This document shows, piece by piece, positions 16,700 through 25,241 of a DNA stretch of 64,000 bases. Position numbers and translations under genes: made by a program. The DNA is from Roseburia sp. (GTDB taxonomy: Bacteria; Bacillota; Clostridia; Lachnospirales; Lachnospiraceae): contig JALEKJ010000021.1 in assembly GCA_022771695.1 (NCBI GenBank), positions 1-64,000 on the forward strand. Reading direction: 5' to 3'. Within the stretch, counting starts at the first letter, position 1; each line of letters opens with the position of its first letter. Under the pieces are notes generated by a model. It was not told where the DNA came from and ran no database searches. It was given only the letters and a program-made list of their open reading frames with translations.

Positions 16700-18085
16700 T
16701 TATACCTGATTTTTCTCGCGTTGTACCGCAAGTTCCGTCTTTAACTCCTCCATATGTCCTTTGGTCAGCGGGTAGCCAAACTGCAGCAGGAGGAACATCA
16801 CCAGATACATCACGAACGGCACGATTGTTGCAATATTATAAATACCTTCATTCACCGCCATACTCTGCTCAGTTACGCCCTCTGCCGTCACATAGCCGAT
16901 TGCTGCAAGCGCAATGGAAGCGCCCATGCCTGCCAAGGTCTGTCCCAGTTTTCGGAAGAACGAAAAGCACGCATAACTGGTTCCCTCATCCCTGCGGTTT
17001 GTCAGTTTTTCCTGATAGTCAATCGTATCGGACACTAACGCCCATACTTCCAGAGTAAAGAAGGATACGCCAAAGCCGCTTAGCAGCACCAGCCCCAGGA
17101 ACACATACGGATTATCCGTACGGATTAGATACAAAAGCAAAAATGCTGCTGCTGCAAAAATGCTTCCGAAGGAACAGAGCTCCTTTTTTCCGAAACGCAT
17201 CATCAGTTTTCCCATCAACGGCATCAGAAGAAGCATCGGTATATATGTTGCAACCGTTACCATTGCAAATAATCCCGGCTTGCCAAAATAGTTTTTAAAC
17301 AGATAATTAAATACAGTCTGCGTGTACATCGAACCGGCAATGAGTAAAAGTGATGCCAGACACAAGGTCACAAATGGCCGGTTATGCATCAAAGAGCGCA
17401 TTACCTTTCCCATGCCCTCCTTTTTCTGGCTTGCCGGCGGTGCAATATTCTCCCGTGTCATCTTAAAGCTCGCGATATAGATGATAACCATAAATCCCGC
17501 AATCAGAATAATACCCCCAAGCAGCTTATTTCCGTCTAAATATTTCACACCTGTATCCACTGCCGTCGAGTACACAAACAACGGTAATAGAATCTGTCCC
17601 GGCAAAGAGCCTACTCCGGAACCGAAGGAGCGCGCTACCGACAGCGTTGAACGCTCTCTCTGGTCGTCCGTCATCGCAGATGCCATAGAACCATACGGAA
17701 TATTCACGCCTGTGTACATCATGCCGTACAGGATATATGTAATATACGCATAAATCAGGTACTGGCTCTCACTCAGCCCCGGAATTTTCACAAAGATTAA
17801 CACGAAAGCAACAATCATTGGGAACGAAAACCAGAACACATAAGGTCTGAATCTTCCGTATTTAGTCGGCTTACGCGAATCGATAAATGCACCGCATAGT
17901 GGGTCGTTAATCGCATCCCATATACGCGCCACAAGCATCAATATCGTAATCTTCGGAAGTGATATATGCAGCACGTCTGTGTAATACATCTGCAAAAAGG
18001 AACTTACCACGCCAAAAGACAACACGCCGCCCGTATCCCCCAATGCATATCCGATAATATTTTTCTTACTTAATGTCTTTGCCAT
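16700..18085 (-). CDS. GPH-family sugar:cation symporter (probable sulfoquinovose/sulfoquinovoside importer)
   Basis: A 461-residue transporter with about twelve membrane helices. The GPH family marks are GYALGDTGG near the start, ARIWDAINDPLCGAFIDS at about 50-67 and GRFRPYVFW. Related proteins import melibiose, glucuronides, or in YihO/YihP the sulfoquinovosides. Placed 22 bases after the GH31 gene and 25 bases before the transaldolase gene, it is the obvious uptake system of the cluster. The substrate is inferred from context. Confidence 0.82.
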   Translation of the reverse strand: MAKTLSKKNIIGYALGDTGGVLSFGVVSSFLQMYYTDVLHISLPKITILMLVARIWDAINDPLCGAFIDSRKPTKYGRFRPYVFWFSFPMIVAFVLIFVKIPGLSESQYLIYAYITYILYGMMYTGVNIPYGSMASAMTDDQRERSTLSVARSFGSGVGSLPGQILLPLFVYSTAVDTGVKYLDGNKLLGGIILIAGFMVIIYIASFKMTRENIAPPASQKKEGMGKVMRSLMHNRPFVTLCLASLLLIAGSMYTQTVFNYLFKNYFGKPGLFAMVTVATYIPMLLLMPLMGKLMMRFGKKELCSFGSIFAAAAFLLLYLIRTDNPYVFLGLVLLSGFGVSFFTLEVWALVSDTIDYQEKLTNRRDEGTSYACFSFFRKLGQTLAGMGASIALAAIGYVTAEGVTEQSMAVNEGIYNIATIVPFVMYLVMFLLLQFGYPLTKGHMEELKTELAVQREKNQV

Positions 18086-18107
18086 AAAATTTCCCCCATT
18101 CTCCTTC

Positions 18108-20060
18108 TCACTTTATTGCCAAATTTAAAAGCTGCTCACGATATTTAGAATCCTTCCGGATGAATACCGGCGGCTGTCCGATTGGTGCCTCTATACATAC
18201 AGTTCCCCCGCCATATTCTTTTCCGCTAAACAAATGTATCCAAGTCTCTCCCGGCAGATAGCAATTTCGTTTTGTCGCGCCTTCTTCTAACACCGGTGCC
18301 ACTAAAATATCCCTTCCCAGCAGATACTCATAAGCCTCCTTGTAAGCAGCACACTCGTCATAGTGATAAAACAGCGGGCGCATCACCGGCGTACCGCGTA
18401 ATGCTGCCTCCTCTATGCATTCTTTCAAATAAGGTTTTAATCCGGTATGAAGCGCTGCCATACGCGACAGATGCCACATCAGTTCTTCGTTGGCATCATA
18501 CTGCACATTGCGCGCCGGTTGGTTTCCTTCGTGTGTCCGCAGCAGCGGGGAGAAAGCGTTCATCTCCTCCCAACGCATTAAAAGCTCCTTTGTTCTTGTC
18601 ATGTGCATAATCGTTGTATAACCACCTGCATCCGAATGTGTGATTCCGTAACCGCTCATCGCCAATGAAAGTGTTGCCGGTATCACCGATGGCAGTCCGT
18701 CATCCATAGAAAAATCCACATGCTGGTCGCCATTCCACATCATGGCGGAATGCGTTAAGGAACCCGTATAACCGGCTCTCGTAAAGAAAAAAACTTCATT
18801 CTCCACACCGCACTCCCTGATTGCCTCCTCATTCATCCGCGCCCATACAGCCGGCCATGTGTTGTGAACCCTTTTTGCGTCCTCACCGCTATTTAACACG
18901 CAATCCGGCGGTAGATACTCCCCAAAGTCTGCCATCCATCCGGACATACCGATTCCAATCATATTTTCCTTGATAATTCCCTTGTACCACTCGTATGCTT
19001 CCGGATTTGTAAAGTCCACCATCGCTGCAGGAAATGTGGTAATCGTCACTAAATAGTCCTCTCCCGCCTGATTCTTCACGCAATAACCATGCGCGCTGGC
19101 ATAGCGGTAAAGTTCCTTTTCAATAGCGAGAAATGGATTGATGTATCCCAGAAAACGGATTCCCTCACGTTTCCACTCCGCAATCTTTTCCGTTAGGTTG
19201 GGATATAATTCTCTGTCCCACTCCCAGTTCCACATCACCTGATAGCCAAACTTTGTCCGACGGCAGCCCGACCAGTCCTGACACCAGACTCCCGCAACCG
19301 GAATGCCGTATTCCTTAGCATGCGCAAGCTTTTGTTCTACGACCTGTGTTCCCTGCTGCATACCCAGAATCACACCGTCGTATATCCAGTCCGGCAATTT
19401 TTTCTGCCTGCCAAGCTGCTCTGTCAGAAGCTCGGAAAGCCCGGCAAACGTCTCCGCCTCCCCAAGCGTGATTGGAGCATTCTCGTGCAAAAACAGGGTT
19501 ACCTCGCCTGCCTTCGTAAAATCGAATTCCATATAGTCGGTCGTATCCACATGTACATAATATTTCTCACTTGAAACAAACGTCGGCTGAACATAGTAGG
19601 ATTCGTATTTTAGGAGCTTCTGTACCCTCTTCGGACGCTTTCCCCGCAGCTTTTCCGCAATTATCTTCTTGGAAATGCGGTTGGAATTCTGGTGCTCCGC
19701 CACCCAGATACGGACTCTCTCACCCTTTAAATCAAATTTGGCAAATGTCTCCCCACAGCCATAGAAGTGCTCCTCCTTCTGCGCGGGAAGCGTTATCCAA
19801 TAACGGTTGCACTTCCTGTCTGTTTTCAGCCGCAACACCATCCGCGCACCTTCCCTTACTGCGGTGAGCGTACCGACTACGTTCCCCTCTTCGCCATCCT
19901 TCAGCGCATAACAGACCTTTGTCTCCTCACTGCTTATGCATTCCGGCTTTAGTTCCTTGCGCCAGATTGTTTGTTCCCGATAGCGAAAGCTTCCCCGTTT
20001 CATCGGAAATGATGCCGTCCCCTCACCAATTCCGATTCTTATACTATTCACATCCCCCAA
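18108..20060 (-). CDS. GH31 sulfoquinovosidase-like enzyme (YihQ family) with altered sulfonate pocket
   Basis: A 650-residue intracellular GH31 enzyme that follows E. coli YihQ closely over most of its length. Nucleophile Asp378 is in GWMADFGEYLP, acid/base Asp445 in MWNGDQHVDF, exactly 67 residues apart as in YihQ (405 and 472). Of the substrate pocket residues, Gln235, Gln261 and Trp277 match YihQ Gln262, Gln288 and Trp304, but the sulfonate-binding Arg301 is Gln274 here (KFGYQVMWNW). It would release sulfoquinovose from its glycosides, or a related 6-substituted glucoside. The start is uncertain: TTG at 20060 has AGGGGGG about 15 bases upstream, which is far. It heads the sulfosugar genes after the GH38/57-like gene. 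Confidence 0.8.
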   Translation of the reverse strand: MGDVNSIRIGIGEGTASFPMKRGSFRYREQTIWRKELKPECISSEETKVCYALKDGEEGNVVGTLTAVREGARMVLRLKTDRKCNRYWITLPAQKEEHFYGCGETFAKFDLKGERVRIWVAEHQNSNRISKKIIAEKLRGKRPKRVQKLLKYESYYVQPTFVSSEKYYVHVDTTDYMEFDFTKAGEVTLFLHENAPITLGEAETFAGLSELLTEQLGRQKKLPDWIYDGVILGMQQGTQVVEQKLAHAKEYGIPVAGVWCQDWSGCRRTKFGYQVMWNWEWDRELYPNLTEKIAEWKREGIRFLGYINPFLAIEKELYRYASAHGYCVKNQAGEDYLVTITTFPAAMVDFTNPEAYEWYKGIIKENMIGIGMSGWMADFGEYLPPDCVLNSGEDAKRVHNTWPAVWARMNEEAIRECGVENEVFFFTRAGYTGSLTHSAMMWNGDQHVDFSMDDGLPSVIPATLSLAMSGYGITHSDAGGYTTIMHMTRTKELLMRWEEMNAFSPLLRTHEGNQPARNVQYDANEELMWHLSRMAALHTGLKPYLKECIEEAALRGTPVMRPLFYHYDECAAYKEAYEYLLGRDILVAPVLEEGATKRNCYLPGETWIHLFSGKEYGGGTVCIEAPIGQPPVFIRKDSKYREQLLNLAIK

Positions 20061-20090
20061 TGAAAAAATAGTAATCCCCCCTCTTATATT

Positions 20091-20113
20091 TAATTAATTC
20101 TTTTAATTAATTA
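20091..20113 (-). promoter_or_regulatory. AT-rich palindrome before the GH31 gene
   Basis: TAATTAATT (20091-20099) and AATTAATTA (20105-20113) form a perfect 9-bp inverted repeat with a 5-base spacer, 31 bases upstream of the GH31 start. ROK regulators often bind AT-rich palindromes of this kind, and a ROK gene lies in the same cluster, so this is a candidate operator. No convincing -35/-10 pair was found with it. Confidence 0.4.
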
Positions 20114-20127
20114 TATCCCATTTCTTA

Positions 20128-22737
20128 CTATTTGCAAGGCTTTTCCATTATTTTTTCATTTTTTCTGCTCTGTCTTAATTTCTTCTGTGCGCTCCTTAAA
20201 TTCTGCAGATAACGGCAAACCATACCGAGCAGTTCGGGCACTGTAACTCCAGAAGCCGAAACTGCTTTCAGTCCTGCCGCATCCTGCGTCTTTGCATTTG
20301 CCTCATGTAGTCTGACATTATCACCCGCATATACATGCACGGCTCCCTGCTCAGATACACGTACAGCTCCGTCCGCAAACGCACAGATATCTTCCATTTT
20401 CCGTTCGCCCGGCTCTGCCGCAAGAAGCAGTTGGATTCCCCTCTCATCCGCTCCGTTATATGCAGGAGCAATACTCCTCGCCTGTGGCATTGTCGTATTG
20501 TAAAGCGCCATGACGCATCCGTTTCCTCTGCTTGGATAATAACGCTGTTCCCCAAAATAAGTACCAAACGGATTCATGGAAACTTCCCGTCTGCCTTCGC
20601 TCCCTGCAAGACGCATCGGACAATGTGCCATACTGCCCAAAACCTGTCTTGCATGCGCTAATACAATTCCTCTTTTGTCGTCCCGCAAACGCAGCATACC
20701 ACCGGTAAGCTGGTGGTTAAATGAAGAAATATGCGCATTCTGTTCAAAGGATTGCCAGAAATCCGAAAGCGGGTAATCGCTTATCGCCTGCATAAAATTC
20801 CTCTTTTCCAGTACTACTTCATCCGAGAAAGAAAATGTCAGTTCCATCGGCGCAGTCTGACGCCACTTTACGTCACTGTAGCGCCCCAGATTTGATGCCT
20901 GTGTGGATATCTCATGATTCTCAAATGTATATGGATACTGCACTCTGCTGTGCAGTATAATTCCTTCTATCGCTGGTGAGGTGAGAAATACAAACTCATA
21001 ACTTCCTGCGGAAATCTCTCCCGGCAAATGAATTTCTCCGCAAAAAGCAACTCCTCTGCCGGAACCGCCAAGCCGTACCTCACTCTGCTTCGGATGTGCA
21101 AAAGAGACCAGTTCTCCTGCATAGTCAATCCAGCTCTTCCATACACCAAACGTTCCCTCCCCATCACAAATAAGCGGAAACCCGCTCCTCTCATCCACGC
21201 GAATCTGTAAGCCACCGCTTACTACGTCCTGTGTCTGGTGGTCTGCTTCATTTTCTTCCGTGCTCCGTGCCCGCTTTTCCGTCCCGCACTCATCTACAGC
21301 ATCTGTCACAGAAAAATGCAGCCTGTATTCCCCTGCACGCTCTGCCATGCGCGCCATCAGGTAAAACGTCTTGATACTGTCATCTTCCCATGTATCCATT
21401 GGAATCAAGGTATAGCACTTTAAAAGTTCTCCTGTCACGTGCACTGCCACAATATCGCTGCAATATCCTTTTTCAAACAATAACTGAATTCCCAGAAATG
21501 TCGAATCGGATGCCTGTGTTATCACAATCTCTGACTCGTTCCAATCCGTTTCCGGCGCAGTGTCTCCGGCATTGGTTTCCTGCAGCACCCGCTCTTTTTT
21601 TAACATCTCCTCCGACAGGGCAAGCGCCTTTTGCTCCCGCACAATGTTCATCACCGGGGATGCCAAGCCGAAATGTGTCGTGGAGAGCAGACGCACCCGC
21701 TCTTCAAATGAAACACCTTTTTTCTCTCTGTCCGCACATGCTGCATACGCCCTTACCCGCTCTAATCTGCTCCATATCTGTCGGTTAAACGGCTTTTCTG
21801 CCCAGCTCGCATAGCCGGAAAAATTCCCATCTGCCACATCTTCTCCGAAGGTTATCTTTCCTGCCGGTTCATGATTTCTAAGATATCCTCCCGGTGTGTC
21901 AAACCGCACAAATGAAAGCCCTGCAATCTCCTCTATCAACCCTGATATTCCGTTAAAATTCGGCAGCTTGCGCATAAATCCGGGCACCGGTAACGGTTCC
22001 CACAAGAAACTGTCCGCATCGATATTGATAAACACGAACACATCTTTGTTTATTTCTCCCCGCAACTGTCTCTCATGCAAATCCGTCACCAGCCACGCAA
22101 GACTTCCCGCGTCCATGAGGTCGGAATTGGAATACGTCGGCAGAACCGTAATCTCCTCCCCTTCATATGCATACGTCAATGGATTAAACGCCCATTCATC
22201 CGGCAGTTGCGGCATCAGTGTGCGGAATGCATCAAATGGAATACAGCTATAGTAAAGGCACACTGCCTTGATTCCCGCTTTCCGGTACAGTTTTGCCTGT
22301 GACGGTGTAAACATCACCTCCTGCGGTCTGATAATCCGCTCGCAGCTTCCGAATATATCACAAAGACCACTGCCATGCTCATTCATAATTGCCCAGTCTA
22401 CCGATGCAAAAAATTCCTCCTCCGTCATGGCACTCATCGCCCCATTGTTATATCCCATCAGGATATTTTCATCACCACGCTCATTTTGTCTCTTCTTAAT
22501 CCGCTCAATAATATCCGGCGCATAGACCGGCAGAATCTCCTCCAACGAATAGGCGTTCTCAAAATCCCACGTGCCTTTTACCGGAACGCCTTTTTCATTC
22601 CACGCATCCAGACAGTCTATAATATGGCGGATGATTCGTATATCTCCGCCAAACCCCAATGCATCACAGGTATCTCCCCGGTACGAGTGATAACAGTTTA
22701 CATGAAAACCAAATCCTACATGTACATGATATTCCAT
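20128..22737 (-). CDS. Large GH38/GH57-like glycoside hydrolase domain protein, substrate unknown
   Basis: A cytosolic protein of 869 residues. Residues about 1-330 resemble the (beta/alpha) barrel of the GH38/GH57 and polysaccharide deacetylase superfamily: HVGFGFHVNCYHSYRGD near the start, GTWDFENAYSLEE, GYNNGAMSAMTEEEF and VFVFINIDADSF with acidic residues that could be catalytic. The region about 375-400 (RVRLLSTTHFGLASPVMN) and the beta-rich C-terminal half also recall GH38 alpha-mannosidases. I cannot assign a family with confidence. The ATG at 22737 has AGGGGG 7 bases upstream; an in-frame extension to 22803 lacks a site. It ends 68 bases before the GH31 gene and is read the same way, so a related glycoside substrate is possible. 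Confidence 0.6.
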   Translation of the reverse strand: MEYHVHVGFGFHVNCYHSYRGDTCDALGFGGDIRIIRHIIDCLDAWNEKGVPVKGTWDFENAYSLEEILPVYAPDIIERIKKRQNERGDENILMGYNNGAMSAMTEEEFFASVDWAIMNEHGSGLCDIFGSCERIIRPQEVMFTPSQAKLYRKAGIKAVCLYYSCIPFDAFRTLMPQLPDEWAFNPLTYAYEGEEITVLPTYSNSDLMDAGSLAWLVTDLHERQLRGEINKDVFVFINIDADSFLWEPLPVPGFMRKLPNFNGISGLIEEIAGLSFVRFDTPGGYLRNHEPAGKITFGEDVADGNFSGYASWAEKPFNRQIWSRLERVRAYAACADREKKGVSFEERVRLLSTTHFGLASPVMNIVREQKALALSEEMLKKERVLQETNAGDTAPETDWNESEIVITQASDSTFLGIQLLFEKGYCSDIVAVHVTGELLKCYTLIPMDTWEDDSIKTFYLMARMAERAGEYRLHFSVTDAVDECGTEKRARSTEENEADHQTQDVVSGGLQIRVDERSGFPLICDGEGTFGVWKSWIDYAGELVSFAHPKQSEVRLGGSGRGVAFCGEIHLPGEISAGSYEFVFLTSPAIEGIILHSRVQYPYTFENHEISTQASNLGRYSDVKWRQTAPMELTFSFSDEVVLEKRNFMQAISDYPLSDFWQSFEQNAHISSFNHQLTGGMLRLRDDKRGIVLAHARQVLGSMAHCPMRLAGSEGRREVSMNPFGTYFGEQRYYPSRGNGCVMALYNTTMPQARSIAPAYNGADERGIQLLLAAEPGERKMEDICAFADGAVRVSEQGAVHVYAGDNVRLHEANAKTQDAAGLKAVSASGVTVPELLGMVCRYLQNLRSAQKKLRQSRKNEKIMEKPCK

Positions 22738-22768
22738 ATGTATTCCCCCTGATATCTTCTGATACTTT

Positions 22769-22847
22769 ATTATACGTTTATTTTTTACAATCAAAAACGG
22801 CACATCTGTGCATTATCATTGCAAAAATGAACCTATTGACCTATACT
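22769..22847. promoter_or_regulatory. Divergent promoters between GH38/57-like and AraC genes
   Basis: On the plus strand TTGCAA (22819-22824), a 17-base spacer and TATACT (22842-22847) form a good promoter for the AraC gene. On the minus strand TATAAT (22774-22769) is a likely -10 for the GH38/57-like gene with a weak -35. No clear operator was seen in the 140-base gap. Confidence 0.5.
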
Positions 22848-22877
22848 ATTCTTATAAAAAATTCCGGAGGTATCCAT

Positions 22878-23765
22878 ATGCCTGTCATTATTGAATCAGG
22901 ATTGCACGATTCCGTTATGCGCCACCCACGCTATGAAATTCATCACAGCAGGGACAACTATGACGATTACCGCCCTTTCCCTACAAAAATGGAGCCTGTT
23001 GCACTGCATCATCACCAGTTCTATGAGGTATTCTATTTTATTTCCGGAAATATCACCTATTTTGTGGAAAACCGCGCCTATCATCTGAATCCGGGAGATT
23101 TGCTTCTGATTTCACCATTGGAGCTGCACCAGCCTATGTTCGTCCCCGCTTTCGGTTTCTACGAACGCATTGTGCTCTGGTTAGAAGAATCCCTGATTTC
23201 AGATCTTTCTACTGCAGGCATCTCCCTATTTGACTGTTTCTACCGGGGACATTCCAAAAAAAGCAATCTCATCCATATTCCAAAGCAGATGCAGACATCC
23301 ATGCAGACACTCCTCGATAATTTATGTGTGGAAATGCAGTCACCAACCGCTCTCTCACCGCTTATGGAGCGTGCACTTATCACACAAATTCTCTGTCAGC
23401 TAAACCGTTATGCAACAGATACCCCCAAAACGGATGCTTCCTTTTCCCGTATGCCTGCTCCCGTTGCTGCCGTCATCGATTACATCAATGAGAATCTGGG
23501 AGATGACTTAAGTCTTGAAACACTTGCCGCACAATGTTACTTTTCCAAGCAGCATCTGCTGCGCACTTTCCGCAGTGCAATGGGGCTTTCCGTACACCAG
23601 TACATTCAGAAAAAGCGCCTACTTACTGCAACACAATACATACAAAATGGCTGCTCCCCAAAGGAAGCAGCCATACTCTGCGGTTTTTCCGATTATTCTG
23701 TTTTCTATCGCGCATTTAAAAAGGAATACGGCTTCCCGCCCTCGAAACTCGCCAAGCAGCCCTAA
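22878..23765 (+). CDS. AraC-family regulator with cupin sensor domain
   Basis: A 295-residue regulator. The N-terminal domain is a cupin-type sugar-binding fold (HHHQFYEVFYFISGN at about 37-51, then HLNPGDLLLISPLELHQP). The C-terminal AraC double helix-turn-helix covers about 195-293, with SLETLAAQCYFSKQHLLRTF and EAAILCGFSDYSVFYRAF. GGAGG lies 7 bases before the ATG at 22878; an upstream in-frame extension is unlikely because it overlaps the divergent gene. Its divergent position points to control of the GH38/57-like gene and possibly the sulfosugar cluster. It converges with the MATE gene with only 5 bases between stops. Confidence 0.87.
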   Translation: MPVIIESGLHDSVMRHPRYEIHHSRDNYDDYRPFPTKMEPVALHHHQFYEVFYFISGNITYFVENRAYHLNPGDLLLISPLELHQPMFVPAFGFYERIVLWLEESLISDLSTAGISLFDCFYRGHSKKSNLIHIPKQMQTSMQTLLDNLCVEMQSPTALSPLMERALITQILCQLNRYATDTPKTDASFSRMPAPVAAVIDYINENLGDDLSLETLAAQCYFSKQHLLRTFRSAMGLSVHQYIQKKRLLTATQYIQNGCSPKEAAILCGFSDYSVFYRAFKKEYGFPPSKLAKQP

Positions 23766-23770
23766 TTCGA

Positions 23771-25147
23771 TTAAATCGCTTTTGTTTTCCATTTTCCTCT
23801 CCGGTAGAAGAACACATTAATCAGCGCACCGATTACCCATGAAATCAACAGCGAAATAAAGATACACTCCTGTCTTCCGTTTGGAAATTCCGCGCTTCTT
23901 GTAACAAATGCTATGCCATATGCAATCGGCACACGCACCAAAACCGTTGTAATAATGGAAATCCACATCGGTGTCATCGTATCGCCTGCACCGCGCATCA
24001 CGCCGGAAAGACTCTGGGTTACTGCCATAGCAATATAGCCGACTGCAAGAATTCCCATCATATCGCGGCTCAATTCTACCAGCTCCGGTGTGTTGGTAAA
24101 GATACCCATCAGCGCCTTTCCGAAAATCAAAATCAATGCCGTAATCGTCGCCGAAGTTCCCACCGCAATGCAAGTTCCCTGTCTCGCACCCTTTTCCACT
24201 CTGTCATACGCTTTTGCACCAACGTTCTGTCCTGCATAGGTCGTCATCGCCGTGCCAAAAGAGAAGTTTGGCATCATTGCAAAACCGTCCACACGCATTA
24301 CAATTACGTTTGCTGCAATGAACATCTCTCCAAAGCTGTTTGTAAGTGACTGCACCACAATCATTGCCATGGAAAAAATAGCCTGTGTAATACCGGATGG
24401 AAGCCCCAGTCTTATGACATTCATTGCATGTCTTTTCTGCAGTTTCAAATGCCACCACTTCAATTCAAATATCTCCTTCATCCGCAGCAAACGAAACAGA
24501 CACAAAAGCGCTGATACGGTCTGCGCAATCACTGTCGCCAATGCAACACCGTTGACTCCCATGCCAAGCCTTGCCACAAACAGGATATCAAGCACGATGT
24601 TAAGTGCTGTAGCTACCAACAGATACGCAAGCGCCGCCATGGAATCTCCCAGTCCACGCAGGATTCCACTTAATATGTTATAGTACGCCATTCCTCCTAC
24701 TCCGATAAAGAGAATCAACAGATAGGAATGACACCAATCTATAATAGACTCCGGTGTATTTAGCAATTCAAGCAGCGGGCGCGACACAAGCGAAGCCACC
24801 ACCATCACAAATACCGTCGCAATTCCTGTTAAAGTAATGCAATTCCCAACAGTTGCAGAAAGTTCCTCGCGCTCCTTTGCACCGAAATACTGCGACACCA
24901 TAATGCCTGCACCAACACTGATGCCCACAAACAATACGATTAATAAGTTTAAAATCGGTCCTGCACTTCCGACTGCAGCAAGTGCATTATCTCCGACATA
25001 TTTACCGACCACGATGCTGTCTACCGTATTGTAAAGCTGCTGTGCAATATTTCCAATCAGCATTGGTACGGTAAAAAGCACAATCTTCTTCCAAGGCGAA
25101 CCGACCGTCATATCCACCGGTTCAAAAAGCTTCTTCAGTAAATTCAT
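23771..25147 (-). CDS. MATE-family multidrug efflux protein
   Basis: A 458-residue membrane protein with about twelve hydrophobic helices and the MATE/DinF pattern: IVLFTVPMLIGNIAQQLYNT, DSIVVGKYVGDNALAAVG, then GVGGMAYYNILSGILRGLGD, and in the second half GLPSGITQAIFSM. Such proteins export cationic drugs or metabolites using a sodium or proton gradient. The substrate cannot be predicted. It is a single-gene unit on the minus strand, with an AGGAGG site before its ATG, lying between two sugar loci. Confidence 0.9.
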   Translation of the reverse strand: MNLLKKLFEPVDMTVGSPWKKIVLFTVPMLIGNIAQQLYNTVDSIVVGKYVGDNALAAVGSAGPILNLLIVLFVGISVGAGIMVSQYFGAKEREELSATVGNCITLTGIATVFVMVVASLVSRPLLELLNTPESIIDWCHSYLLILFIGVGGMAYYNILSGILRGLGDSMAALAYLLVATALNIVLDILFVARLGMGVNGVALATVIAQTVSALLCLFRLLRMKEIFELKWWHLKLQKRHAMNVIRLGLPSGITQAIFSMAMIVVQSLTNSFGEMFIAANVIVMRVDGFAMMPNFSFGTAMTTYAGQNVGAKAYDRVEKGARQGTCIAVGTSATITALILIFGKALMGIFTNTPELVELSRDMMGILAVGYIAMAVTQSLSGVMRGAGDTMTPMWISIITTVLVRVPIAYGIAFVTRSAEFPNGRQECIFISLLISWVIGALINVFFYRRGKWKTKAI

Positions 25148-25204
25148 AAATTCCTCCTAAATATACACTATCTTATATTATACATCACGCTTTTCATTTC
25201 GTCA

Positions 25205-25236
25205 TCAAAAAAAGAACTGCCCGGAAGCAGTTCTTT
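25205..25236 (-). terminator. Terminator of the mannan operon
   Basis: AAAGAACTGC (25211-25220) and GCAGTTCTTT (25227-25236) form a perfect 10-bp stem around CCGGAA, followed on the minus strand by a run of T residues. It lies 5 bases beyond the stop codon of the GH1-ManA gene and closes the nine-gene operon. Confidence 0.9.
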
Positions 25237-25241
25237 TGTCA

